NCBI GenBank assembly: GCA_034670405.1
Contig: JAXDDX010000125.1
Location: 310,001-374,000 of the forward strand
Origin: Hoplostethus atlanticus
Lineage: Eukaryota > Chordata > Actinopteri > Trachichthyiformes > Trachichthyidae
Direction of reading: 5' to 3'
Length of the DNA: 64,000 nucleotides
Notes under the pieces: model-generated
What the model was told of the DNA's origin: nothing
Database searches by the model: none
What the model saw: the letters and a program-made list of their open reading frames with translations, nothing else
In this document: positions 10,900 to 20,996 of the stretch, piece after piece
Layout: the number at the start of each line of letters is the position of its first letter
Numbering within the stretch: the first letter of the stretch is position 1
Made by a program: the position numbers and the translations under genes

Positions 10900-12195
10900 T
10901 TCGTCGTGGCACCTTCTCTCTCTTTCCAAGCTTTCAGGAGATTGACATGATATCTCTGCTTCTTCTTCTGCTTCTCTGGATGTAGCACCTCGTAGGTGGT
11001 TGGCCCCATCTTCCGCACCACCATGAAGGGACCCTGCCACTTTGCCAGGAGCTTGCTAGAACAGGATGGTAGGAGAAGCAAGACTTTATCACCTGGTTTG
11101 AACTCCCGCTGGCGAGCCTGCTTGTCATACCATGTCTTCTGGGCACTTTGGGCTTCCTGCATGTTGAGCTTAGCTTGCTCTTTGGTACTGCTCCAGCCGA
11201 TCCCTCGTCTGAAGGACATAGTGGACAATCCCTTTCTCCTCAGAAGCTGCAGTTGACCCCTCCCAGCTCCGTTTCACCAGGTCCAGTGGTCCTTGCACTG
11301 GCCAGCCATACAGGAGTTCAAAGGGTGAAAAGCCTGTGGACGCCTGAGGCACCTCCCTGTAAGCGAACAGGAGAAATGGTAACCACTTGTCCCAGTCTTT
11401 CCCGGTGTCTGAGACAAACTTCTTGAGCATCCTCTTGAGAGTCTGATTAAATCTCTCCACCAGGCCATCTGTCTCAGGATGGTAAGGAGTCGTCTTGATG
11501 GCAGTAATCCCCAGTTCTTTGTGCAGCTGCCCCATCAGACGGGAGGTGAAGTTGGTTCCCTGGTCGGTCAGGATCTCCTCCGGGATGCCTACACGGGAAA
11601 ACAACTGGACAAGGGCACTGATCACTTTTGGGGTGGTGATGGAACGCAGAGGAAAAGCTTCAGGGAAGCGAGTGGCATAATCACACACGACAAGGATGTA
11701 CTGATACCCTGAACTGCACTTCTCCAATGGCCCCACGATGTCCATCGCAATCCGCTGGAACGGGCTAGTGATGACCGGCATTGGTTGCAAGGGGGCTCGG
11801 TTGGACCTGCGGACAGCACTGGTTTTCTGGCACTCTGAACATGTGTTGCAGTATGCTTGCACATCAGTGTACATGGAGGGCCAAAAAAAACGATAGCCTA
11901 ACCTAAGGTAGGTCTTATGATGCCCTAAATGTCCTCCCCACGGGATTGTGTGTGCAAGATGGAGAACAAGTGGTCTGCAACTACTGGGTACCACCAACTT
12001 TCTATCTGCCTCTTCCCCCTGGTACAGTATGTTGTCATGTATGGAAAACACAGAACCCCCTGAAACTGCAGTGTGGTTTTCCCCAGACAAGGTCTTGTCA
12101 TATAGTGGTTTGATAGACGGGCCAGACTGTTGCAGGGTTACAATATCATCAGGGACCTCCCATTTAACCTTTAACCCAGACATCTCATCAGGCAA
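10900..12195 (-). pseudogene. Gmr1 integrase, upstream of RT
   Basis: Minus strand. HHCC zinc finger (HLAHTIPWGGHLGHHKTY ... CNTCSECQ), then the DDE core: AMDIVGPL, LTDQGTNF, and Glu in TDGLVERFNQTLK, ending TGFSPFELLYGWPVQGPLDL. A basic SH3-like tail (KPGDKVLLLLP ... WQGPFMVVRKMGPTTYEVLH) follows at about 10900-11130. Position before RT defines the Gmr1 layout. Confidence 0.92.
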
Positions 12196-12356
12196 AGTTA
12201 CAGGTACGGGGGAACCTACATGTTTTTCAAACCGCCGTTGTCGGCGTGACTTTCTGGGCCCTTTGGTTCCACCCTCGCACTATCACACAAGTCAGGCAGT
12301 GGTTGTAACCCAGTCTTGGCCTTGGTTTGAGCACGGGTTATGACAAAATATGACAT

Positions 12357-12735
12357 TTACATATCCGACATTGCATTGACAGGTACATGGGGCTGATCCT
12401 TGCCTCTACCAAGTAGCTCATACAGCACCGGCAAATCCCTCCCCAAGAGCATATCCACCGGTAGGTTCTCTACTACACCCACAGTCAACAGGTACTTCTG
12501 CTTGTCCACCTCCACAGTGAGCTCTGCCCGAGGCTCAGGCTTACAGTCACCATGCACACACTGAACTATGGTCTGTTTGCTATAATCTAGTGCACAAGTG
12601 GGGACATGACTACTATTTATTAAGGTCATGGAGCTACCAGAATCTAGGAGAGCTGTAACTGGTTTACCATTAACTTTCACAGGTACCCACATAGATTCTC
12701 CCCCCCCTCTCCTGGTCCTCACCATCATCATAGTC
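12357..12735 (-). pseudogene. Gmr1 aspartic protease
   Basis: Minus strand, VNGKPVTALLDSGSSMTLIN: the LLDSGSS motif is the catalytic Asp of retroviral-type proteases. It follows gag and precedes integrase. Confidence 0.85.
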
Positions 12736-13490
12736 AATGCAGTCCCCTTCTTTTGGCACATAACATAACCCCGACAGTTTTGGTCTTTTAAGTGGGCATA
12801 GCGACGCTTTGTGCCCTGGCTGCTGGCAGTGGTAGCAGACAAAGCCTCTGTGGCCTGTCTGAGCTGTACCCCCTTTCTCACCCCCTCCATAATTACCTTC
12901 AGTGTCCCTGAGGTTACTGGGGTTCTTGGGGTCTCGAGGCGGTGGGGCTGGTCGGAAGGGCGCCCCCTTGCGGGCATTGAGGTACTGCAAGGCGAGTCTT
13001 GCCGCAGTGAGTCCGTCGTTTGGTTCGTGCTCCCGAACCCAGGTTCTTGTGTCCAGAGGAAGCACTCGCAGCAGCTGCTCCAAGATGACCGTCTCTCCAA
13101 TCTCCTCTTTCGTCCGTTGCTCTGGTCTAATCCAATGCCGGTAGAGACCCTTGAGGCGATGATATGTCTCCGTTGGTGACTCCCCGGCTGGTGTTGTACT
13201 GGACCGGAAGCGTAGACGGTAGGTCTCAGGTGAAATGTCAAACTTGAACAGCAGCGCCTCCTTCAGCTCCGGGTATATATTGGACCCCTCCTCATCCATG
13301 GCAGTATAGGCCTCCAGGGCTTTGCCAGTCAACAGGGGAGCCAGCCGGCAGGCCCACTCCTCCTCTGGCCACTGCCAAGTCCTTGCCATGTGCTCGAAAT
13401 GCAGGAGATAGTTCTCAATATCCTCACCTTGCTGGTAGACAGGCATCTTTGGCTCCTTTCGCAGGTGTAGTGTATGCAGGAGACATCGCC
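12670..13490 (-). pseudogene. Gmr1 gag, C-terminal part with zinc knuckle
   Basis: Minus-strand gag capsid-like region (DIENYLLHFEHMARTWQWPE, LLTGKALEAYTAM) followed by one CCHC knuckle CYHCQQPGHKASLC. The capsid wording resembles the SCAN-related gag of fish gypsy elements. Confidence 0.85.
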
Positions 13491-13499
13491 CCCCCCCCC

Positions 13500-15325
13500 C
13501 TCTTCGGCCCACAGCAACACCCAAAGACTAACACATTCCTCTCCCAGGGTCTTCCTATGAGGTCAAGACCCCTGCTGTGCTCCCAGGAACCCAAGGAACC
13601 CCCTTTGCAGCAAAAGGTGGATTTCCCCCATAAAGCTGCCAAAAAGTAACACTTTGCAGGTTCGACTAGCCCGCTCTGGTGCCATTAGGAGATGGGACCG
13701 ATGATAAGGGCCGGGGAAATGTACCTAATCTGCCTTCCAAGGGAGACACAGAATAAGAGAACAAAGAAACTCTGGAATGTATTGCAAAAATGTGCTTTCT
13801 GTATATGTTTATTAGATTTAAACTTCACATCCTGTGGCAGATGATGTACCCTACTCCCCAATGTAGTATCTTGGTTATTCAAGGGCACACAGAATGTGTT
13901 ATCAGGACTTTTGGTTTACTCGCCAGTATTTTGTGGTAAGACAGTGATGTTTGGTGTCATTCAAATCCATTTGTTGTTAGGTGATTAAATATGTCACTTG
14001 CATCCCCAAAAGGATCAAGAAAAATGATGTTTTCCAAACCTGAGCTGGAAATGCAGTTTTAGGGGATGGTGATCACCGGTCATCAAGTTGTAAATCTGAT
14101 GCATGCAAATGAGGGAAACACCTACCACTCCTGACATACCATAAAGCCCTTGACCCTTGGGCTCAGCTCAGAACACACACGAAATCTCACAAACTCGAAC
14201 GAACAAAGGAGGACAACTCCTGCAACGGGCGGACGGGCAAAAACTCAGGCGGAAAGACAACATCAAGGAACATCAAGAAACTCAACTCAACCGTCCTGCA
14301 GCCCGTCCCGCAGCCCGTCCTGTAACTAAGTTTGAACCTGGCTCAAAGCTCTTCTCTCAGCTCAAGTACCAGACCAGCTCCAGAGTGAATCTTGCCAAGA
14401 CGGCCGATTGAGTTCACTCAACCTGATCCAGAAGACTACGAAACCACGTCAGAAGCCAGCCGTTACTCTACTCCGCTTCCTGAACGATGTGAGTCAACAC
14501 ATCGCCCTATCCCTCTATATCCACTGAGGTGAACTGTTGGCACGACGACTCCCACGAACAATGGCCCCCGGACCGCACTCCACAACGGCCCTCCTGACGT
14601 CGACTGGTCCAGACCAACACGTGCGTGTGTTTACCTGTCCACTGCGACTGCGCGACGGTTACCACAGAGACGAGGACGCCGCTGACACCCTGCAAACCAG
14701 ACGGTAACCAACTTTCTTGTTGATGCACGGGTGATGCAAAGGCAGTGTTGAACTGTGAAAGTGAGGTTAGAATACTCTCTCTCTCTCCACTATTCTCTGT
14801 CCTTCTGTCCCAAGTCTCCCGGAAACTGTCAGCTGTCCTCCAAGCCATCTTTTGCTGTTGCCACATTGCCGCAATTAGACGTATTACAACTCAGGTCGTT
14901 TTGTCGGTGCAACCTTCCCTGCCATCTTTGATCCCAATATCATTGGCCACTCTTATTTGATATATCCCCTGCCACTGTTTAACTTCCTACCTTATTTGAT
15001 ACATCCTCTGCCACTGTTTATCTTGTTTGTCAGTTTTATTGCCATTATCTGTTTTCATTTAGTATACATTTATTCATTTTATTGGTGTTTTATTTACATA
15101 GTTAATAAAATCTTTGCATTTCTAAAGAACTGGCTTTTGTGTCATTGATATATCCTGGACATGAAGGTAGAAAATCACTGAAATCTAGAGCTCACTTCTT
15201 CTGATTATTAGACTGATATCATTATAAAGAGACTACTCCAGTGTAAACTGGTGGTGCCCCGAAAGTGTTAATTAATAAGATATTAATTACTAAGAATAAT
15301 TTCAATAATTGTCAATCTTCAGAAT
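13500..15325. mobile_element. LTR-like insertion inside the Gmr1 gag
   Basis: About 1.8 kb of unrelated sequence separates the two gag parts. It contains a TATA-like CATAAAGCCC (14139-14150), a polyadenylation-like TTAATAAAATC (15100-15111), and GTGGTGCCCCGAAAGTG (15250-15270), which resembles a primer-binding site. This suggests an LTR plus leader of another retroelement in plus orientation. No gag-pol is present, exact ends are not resolved, and age is unknown. Confidence 0.4.
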
Positions 15326-15886
15326 TTACCAAATAGTCTCATCGTTCATAACGAAGCACAACACGCTACACAGGAACGGCTGCCGGTTGGCCCCTTGGGA
15401 CTGGTCAGCTGGATGGACAGGGAAGGCCCTCTGACCTTGGGTACTGCTTGGGCTGTTGAACAGTGACGTTCGTCTGGCTCCTGGTGTTGGCAGTTCCAGC
15501 CTTGGGATTCCACCGCCTAGACTGGAGCACCCTCTGGTGGACTGCGCGGCTGCTTCAGGATGGTTGGTAGTTTGCATTGTGGTCCGCAGGCCCCGGATTT
15601 CCTCCCGAAGAGCATCATCTCTTCGCTGCTGAACAGAGAGAAAGTCCTGGAATAAGCTCACCAATGAGGGTTCTACAGCTGGAGACAAGGCTTCACGCTG
15701 AGAGCTGTACTTGGGCCTAGCTCCCCGCACCTCAAAGTCCTGCCCAAACTCTTCCTCCTCTGATGTCACCGCAGTTTCCCAGTCATCTACTTCACTCTTT
15801 GCACTGGAGGGTTTTGTTTGGGACCGAAGCCCGGTCCTCTTTCGAAAGGGACGTTTTGCGACTGGCCATCCCACCGCTGCCACCAA
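15326..15886 (-). pseudogene. Gmr1 gag, N-terminal part
   Basis: Coding-like minus-strand stretch directly inside the 5' LTR. It has a charged EDDALREEIRGLRT-type helix (QRRDDALREEIRGLR) and a Pro/Ser-rich tail, as in gag N-termini of fish gypsy elements. It ends at the foreign insertion. Confidence 0.6.
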
Positions 15887-15887
15887 A

Positions 15888-16716
15888 TGTTAGGGAGTGT
15901 AAGCCGAGAGACTTTGCTCAACCCTCCAAACAAATGGCACAGTCACAAATAGCAGTTGTAGTGCACGGTGATTTATTGGTGCTCCCAAAATCCAAAACAA
16001 TGTGCAAAAGTGAGTGTCCAAAAAGGGAAAACTATTTACATATATACAGCCACAAAAATCCAACATGAAAATCCAACATCCACAATGACCACAGGAGCAG
16101 CAATAACGTTACCTTCCTGGGCACAACCCGACACCTTCTCCCTGGAGAGGGACTCATATAAGTACTCCTGGCCCCACCCCCAGAACATACCAACTATCAA
16201 AATAAATACTCCCTCCATTACAGTAGTTATGTATGTATATATATAATGTATATTATTAATCACAATATTATATATATGTAATGACACACTCCACAAATAA
16301 AAGGCCTGCATAAACATCAAAATACAATAACTCTCCACAACCGATAAACATTGGCGCATTCCAAAATAATGCGCATGCGTGAGGCGGGAAATGGCACAAT
16401 ATAGCCAGCCCGGACATGGCGGCTCGCTTTAGGACCCAGCGGCCGCCACCTGACTACACACAGGAGAAGAGGAGAATGAGAATGAGGAGAAGACAGCAAA
16501 ACGATTCTGATCACGGCAGTTGTAATATTGAAAAATAAACGATGGAGTGATTATACTGGTACCTGTATCATTAATGTGGGGAAATGGGAAAATGTACCGG
16601 TTAGATTGTATTGCGTGCACTTGCTACAAAATCGGGACTGTTTGTGTATGCGAGTGTGTATAATGGCGTGCCTCTACCCAGTGCTGCCCACTGCCAGTGA
16701 CAGCTTCTCTGTCACA
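15888..16716 (-). repeat. Gmr1 element, 5' LTR (right)
   Basis: About 829 bp with the same ends as the left LTR. On the minus strand it carries a TATA-like ACTTATATGAG motif (complement near 16150) and an AATAAA signal (complement near 15970), as expected for a U3-R-U5 unit. Flanked outside by TATGG. Confidence 0.9.
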
Positions 16717-17160
16717 TATGGAATCATTATTTAATCAAAACTAGCTGAACTGAAATAAAGTATCTATATTTACCAATTTCATATGCTTTTAGAAGAAATT
16801 GTGCATGTAATACATGTAGAAAATAGTGCAGGTGGAAAAATAAGTGAACCTCCTCTTGCATTAGTTAAATCAAATAGGTAAGAATAGGTAGAATCAGGTG
16901 GTTAATAATTGGGTATGAAGTTCAAAGAGTCAAAGGTCAAATACAGGTGAGAAACCTGGTCAGTTTGGTGTTACCCATGCAGGTGAAAGAAAAACACTAT
17001 GCTCAAATCCAAGCAGACCCCAGAGGGCCTCAGGATGTGAGGCTCCATCAGTCCACAGTGAGACAAATAATATACACATGGAGAGCATTTGACATTGCAG
17101 CAAATCTGCCTAGAAGTCCTTCTAAAATATCACCAAGAGTCAAGAAAAACACCTAGAAAA
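16717..17160 (+). mobile_element. Tc1 copy B, right part
   Basis: Continuation of the Tc1 copy broken by the Gmr1 element. It matches the copy at 56250-57024 around CATTATTTAATCAAA, the terminal-repeat-like GTGCAGGTGGAAAAATAAG, and encodes NLVSLVLPMQVKEKHYAQIQ and ANLPRSPSKISPRVKK, the Tc1 helix-turn-helix. Truncated near 17160 and inactive. Confidence 0.7.
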
Positions 17161-17570
17161 GGAACTTGTGGTTGCTAAGGTGTTTCTTGGTGGTTGCTAG
17201 GGGTTTTCTATCTCCATGAAGATACCATGGTAGATTCATAGATTTGTGACACAACTGCAAAACCAGTTGTCTCAAACCATGTGCCAGGGAGGGCCAAGAG
17301 TCAGCAGGTTTTTGTTCCAACCAAAGACTCAAACAGCTGATTTCAATGCTTAGTTCTCCCCTCTATGGAGATGACCTCGAAGTGTGTTAATTAGTTAAAA
17401 CAGTTGGTGTAGTGATTGGTTGGAATGAAAAGCTGCAAACTCTTCTTGGCACATGGTGTGAGACCATTGCTCTATACGTCCTGTATGAACTTTTATGATG
17501 TGAAGCAGTAGTACTGTCCCTGCAGTACTTAAGTCCTTAACCTCCTCTACTTTAGATGCCCTTCTAACAT
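17161..17570. other. Intron sequence with a short interspersed repeat
   Basis: At 17272-17362 there is a diverged copy of the GGTCCTCGG-type repeat seen again at 19190-19305 and 54572-54695. Otherwise nothing is recognised. Confidence 0.4.
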
Positions 17571-17644
17571 ACACTCTCAGAAAAGAGGCTTCCAAAAGGG
17601 TTCTCCACAGAGAGATGGGGTTCTACCTATCACCATTTGCCTCT

Positions 17645-18252
17645 AATGTCCCTTTTCCATTGGCGTGGGTACGGTTAAAACCCAACCCGTGTGCACCCGT
17701 GTTCAGAATACGGGTTCAGGTCGCGGTCAGAATTGCATTTCCATTACTTTGGGCAGCATGGGTGGGTGAAGGCGTGGCATTCGTCCATTAGTGGGGAAAG
17801 GTGAAGTTTTTTCCTTTCTCTCCATTCAGTCACTGCATAGTGGAATGTGCAGTCTACACTAAGCCGTTTCAATTTGAAAACGTTTTTGTGTCTAGCGTTT
17901 TCATAAAGCTCCGTTTTTGGGGGTCGAAACCGCTGGGGTAGTGTGGACGGAAGACTAAAAGTGAGAAATAAGTATGCAAATTCAAAGGATAACATAACAT
18001 GAACCTACAGCCACTCACTATCCCAAAACTGCACAGCAGCACCCGTTTTCCAATGTATTGGCAGAATCCCTATTGCTTGTGTTCATAGGTAACCCCCACG
18101 TCACTACAGCTCGGATGAGGGAAGGGGGGACGCATCACGCTTTGGTCCTGGTAGCGAGCAGGGCAGGAGTATCTCGGGTCCACCTGCATCAACCCCTGCT
18201 TCAAGTTTGTATGAAAAACCAACAGACACGGGACTAATGGAAAAGGGGCATA
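17645..18252. mobile_element. Nested inverted-repeat element (about 0.6 kb)
   Basis: Left end CCCTTTTCCATTGGCGTG and right end CACGGGACTAATGGAAAAGG are inverted relative to each other. Inside, 17855-17945 (ACTAAGCCGTTTCAATTTG ... TAGTGTGGACGG) resembles the MITE at 47996-48247. Non-coding. Confidence 0.5.
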
Positions 18253-19189
18253 AGAAACCCTTTTCTCCTGGCAAGCGTCCAGGGCAGGCAAGTGGTTATA
18301 TCAAGAACCCTTTCATCTTAAAGAACCCTTTTTGGAAGAATAGAGTTCTATGAGGAACCTTTGGAAGGTAAATTTGCAACAAATAATTCCATTATATTGT
18401 ATGTAACTTTGATTTGAGATTAAATACAACTGTAGTTGTTTAATTACAAATGAATGGCACCTCTTTTAATGACAACTATCTCGGAGACCAGAGACTCAGT
18501 TTGTGGTTTACTGATGGATGATTTATAATTGCATTGTGCTCCCCACGTGGGTCTGGCGTGAACTGCGATAGGGCACGCATGTGTGAAAATTCCCTTTGTT
18601 CTAATGAGATTGACGGCAGTGAAAATGACTCCCGTGCCCAAACGGTGGTTTGTTTCCGCCTGTTTTCGGAGCCACATGATTTTATATTCGCGGTCGTTAA
18701 CTGTCAATCACTACCAAATAGATTAAGTGCCGTGGAGCTTCGCGGCTCTGTTTGGAGTCGAAAAAAGGGGCTTTTCATGTAGTGAATCATCATCAGGGTT
18801 TTTTTCTCCCTCTCCATTGCCAGAGATCATAGTCCCCTCCCTGAGGATAGCCTGATGTTCCTGGTCTCCACCCTGCTCACGTTTCCCCTGTGAGCTGTTT
18901 CTGCAACATGTAAACAAGCTTTCTTGTCCTGTTGGCTCATCTTCAGAGAGTCTCACCACCATATTCATTAATGTTCATGTATATTGACATTTTTTGAAAC
19001 TTTTTTGTTTTGTTTTGAAGCTTTGTTCATTGCAGTTATAACATCTGGATTATCTTAAGAAAATTGTAGAACCCTCACTGCAGGTTCTAGGTGAAACCAC
19101 AAAGGTTTTTTTTATAGAACTCTCAGGGTGGATTCTAGGGGACACCATAAAGGGTTTTTGTAGAACCCTCAGGGTGGGTTCTTGGGCAG

Positions 19190-19305
19190 TGGTTCTCAAT
19201 CCTGGTCCTCGGCGCCCAGAGCCCTGTTGGTTTTCATTGCAGCCATCTAATCAGGGACTGAGTTACACCTGGGACACCAGGTGAATGCTATTAACTACCA
19301 TGCAG
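19190..19305. repeat. GGTCCTCGG-type short interspersed repeat
   Basis: CAGTGGTTCTCAATCCTGGT followed by CCTCGGCGCCCAGAGCCC and ending around ACACCAGGTGAATGC. The same family occurs at 54572-54695. Common fish hAT-type MITE wording; family name not certain. Confidence 0.6.
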
Positions 19306-19690
19306 GGTTCTTGGTAGAACCCTCTGAAAGGGTCCTAGGTAAAACCTTTATAAAGGTTTCTACTTGGAACTAAAAAGGGTTCCCCTATGGGAACAAGCCG
19401 AAGAACCTATAATGGTTCTACTTGGCACTTATTTTTCTAAGAGTGTAGAGTAGCAGGGCATTGTTAATGGAGAAATAACTGTCACCTACATGAAATCAAG
19501 TTTCCAGGAATTAAGAAAAATGCTTTATTCTCTGATTGACAACTGTGTTTTAAAATGTATTCAATGGATTTAGTCCTAATGTCTTGAGTACGTCAACAGA
19601 TTAATGACCATGGATGTTGACTCGTTTTTGTTTTTTTAAAACACAAACATACATACAACAGATTAATACACTACACACAAGCCTACATGG

Positions 19691-19718
19691 ACACACACAC
19701 ACACACACACACACACAC
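19691..19718. repeat. (AC)n microsatellite forming the w27 donor
   Basis: Fourteen AC units on the plus strand, read as GT on the ryr2 sense strand directly after the last codon of w27. Confidence 0.9.
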
Positions 19719-19853
19719 CTGGTCTAGATGGAAGAGGACGTGAGCGATGTCCAGGACTCTCTCCACAGTCTTCTCTGGGTCAGAGGTGTCCTCACTACGG
19801 TTCGGGAGGTCCCTGTACAGTGCCATCTGCCACCGGATAGCTGGGTCCTCCAA
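19719..19853 (-). CDS. ryr2: ryr2 exon w27, donor inside a GT microsatellite
   Basis: 135 bp, 45 whole codons, acceptor CCATAG. It encodes [40 protein letters not shown] and FHLDQ. The donor is the first GT of an uninterrupted GT run on the sense strand (AC run at 19691-19718 on the plus strand), so several GT dinucleotides in a row could serve as cut sites. The exon is followed by an 11.8-kb intron holding the Gmr1 element. Confidence 0.95.
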
Positions 19854-20172
19854 CTATGGAAGAAACACACACACATGCATGCACGCACAGAGAACATACA
19901 TTCAATTCCTATATAAGTTTTCCAGGAGTGAAAAGAAGCTGTCTATACACTGTCTATACACCTATATTATTAAAAATATATATGTTATTCCATTCCAAGA
20001 CCATTAGAAGCCTAGACAAACTTTTCTTAAAATATACAGTAATCAGACAAACATTAGAAAATTATGTTAAATTTAATATTGACATTATCTATACAGTTGC
20101 CCCACAAAGTCTTCAACCAAAAACATTGTGTTGATTATATCATGCTCCAATTATAATAATTATCTCACACTC

Positions 20173-20996
20173 TTACGCCCGGGTCACACTGGACGCGGAA
20201 AGAAAAGGAAGCGCCGCGATCGGCACCGATCGAGCAAGAAGGAGTTTGGTTGTTCACACCAGACGCGCCGTTCGGCGCCGATCTCCGCTGGTTTTCTCAA
20301 TGTAGGGGTTTGGTCTTTCTCTCTCTCTCTCTGCTTGTGTGTGTGCCTGCTCGTCTCTCTCCCTCTCTCTCTACTTGTGTGCGTGTGCCTGCTCCTCTCT
20401 CTCTGTCTCTCTACTCTCTCTCTCTCTACTTGTGTGCGTGTGCCTGCTCCTCTCTCTCTGTCGCTCTACTCTCTCTCTCTCTACTTGTGTGCGTCTCTCT
20501 CTCTCTCTCTCTGCTTGTGCGTGTGCCTGCTCGTCTCTCTCTCTCTCTGCGTGTGCGTGTGCCTGCTCGTCTCTCTCCCTCTCTCTCTCTCTCTCTACTT
20601 GTGTGCGTGTGCCTGCTCCTCTCTCTCTGTCTCTCTACTCTCTCTACTTGTGTGCGTCTCTCTCTCTCTCTCCTTGTGTGCGTCTCTCTCGTGTGCGTGT
20701 GCCTGCTCGTCTCTCTCGCTCTCTGTTTACACACAGACGGTAAAAGTTTAGACACAACTGAGAAATATGTATATATAGACTGGATATCCAACGCCATCAT
20801 CAATCAGGGTGTTTTATTTTGAAATTTGTTATATTTTGGAAATTGACCGGATGCTCTATGCCGTTCCTGTGTCTGACTTCCTGCCCAGCTTGACACATTC
20901 GCTCACAAATCGAAAATCTTAGACCAGACGCCGAAACGATTGCTGCAGGCCGCGGCCATTCGGCGCCGTTCCGCGTCCGGTGTGAACCCGGCCTTA
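20173..20996. mobile_element. Inverted-repeat element with TTA duplication, PIF/Harbinger-like
   Basis: Left end CGCCCGGGTCACACTGGACG and right end CCGCGTCCGGTGTGAACCCG are inverted, each flanked by TTA (20173-20175 and 20994-20996), the duplication size of PIF/Harbinger. GC-rich subterminal parts repeat GGCGCCG words. No transposase. The interior is dominated by a CT/GT minisatellite. Superfamily is inferred from the flanks only. Confidence 0.5.
20317..20728. repeat. CT/GTGTGCG minisatellite
   Basis: Irregular tandem array of a unit like CTCTCTACTTGTGTGCGTG plus TGCCTGCTC, about 30-60 bp, interspersed with CT runs. It is open in several frames on both strands because the repeat contains no stop words; these long open stretches are not genes. 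Confidence 0.85.

Larger units (their letters stand above)
8980..16716 (-). mobile_element. Gmr1-type Ty3/gypsy LTR retrotransposon fossil
   Basis: A 7.7-kb element with TG...CA long terminal repeats at both ends and a 5-bp target duplication TATGG (8975-8979 and 16717-16721). On the minus strand the parts run gag, protease, integrase, reverse transcriptase, RNase H. Integrase before RT is the order of the Gmr1 clade, which groups with Ty3/gypsy by RT but resembles Ty1/copia in layout. Beside the right LTR the internal sequence begins TTTGGTGGCAGCGGTGGG, a plausible primer-binding site; a purine tract lies beside the left LTR. It is broken (a handful of interruptions plus one foreign insertion in gag). 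The LTRs differ by roughly 2% over their shared part, so it is fairly young. Confidence 0.92.
17571..19446. mobile_element. GGTTCT-rich non-autonomous DNA element with nested insertions
   Basis: Ends ACACTCTCAGAAAA (17571) and TTTTTCTAAGAGTGT (to 19446) are inverted copies with one mismatch. Subterminal sequence is rich in short AAGGGTTCT / AGAACCCTT words (17600, 18310-18365, 19060-19190, 19300-19400). No transposase is seen. A second element (17645-18252) and a GGTCCTCGG repeat (19190-19305) are inserted within it. Superfamily unknown. Confidence 0.6.

Noticed and set aside
12357-13241. Alternative minus-strand frame of 294 codons as a separate gene
   Set aside because: Part of the Gmr1 gag-protease region. 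It is not an independent gene.
20128-20822. Long open frames of 125-207 codons rich in Ser/Leu/Cys
   Set aside because: They are translations of a CT/GTGTGCG minisatellite and are open in several frames on both strands. Repeat composition explains them.
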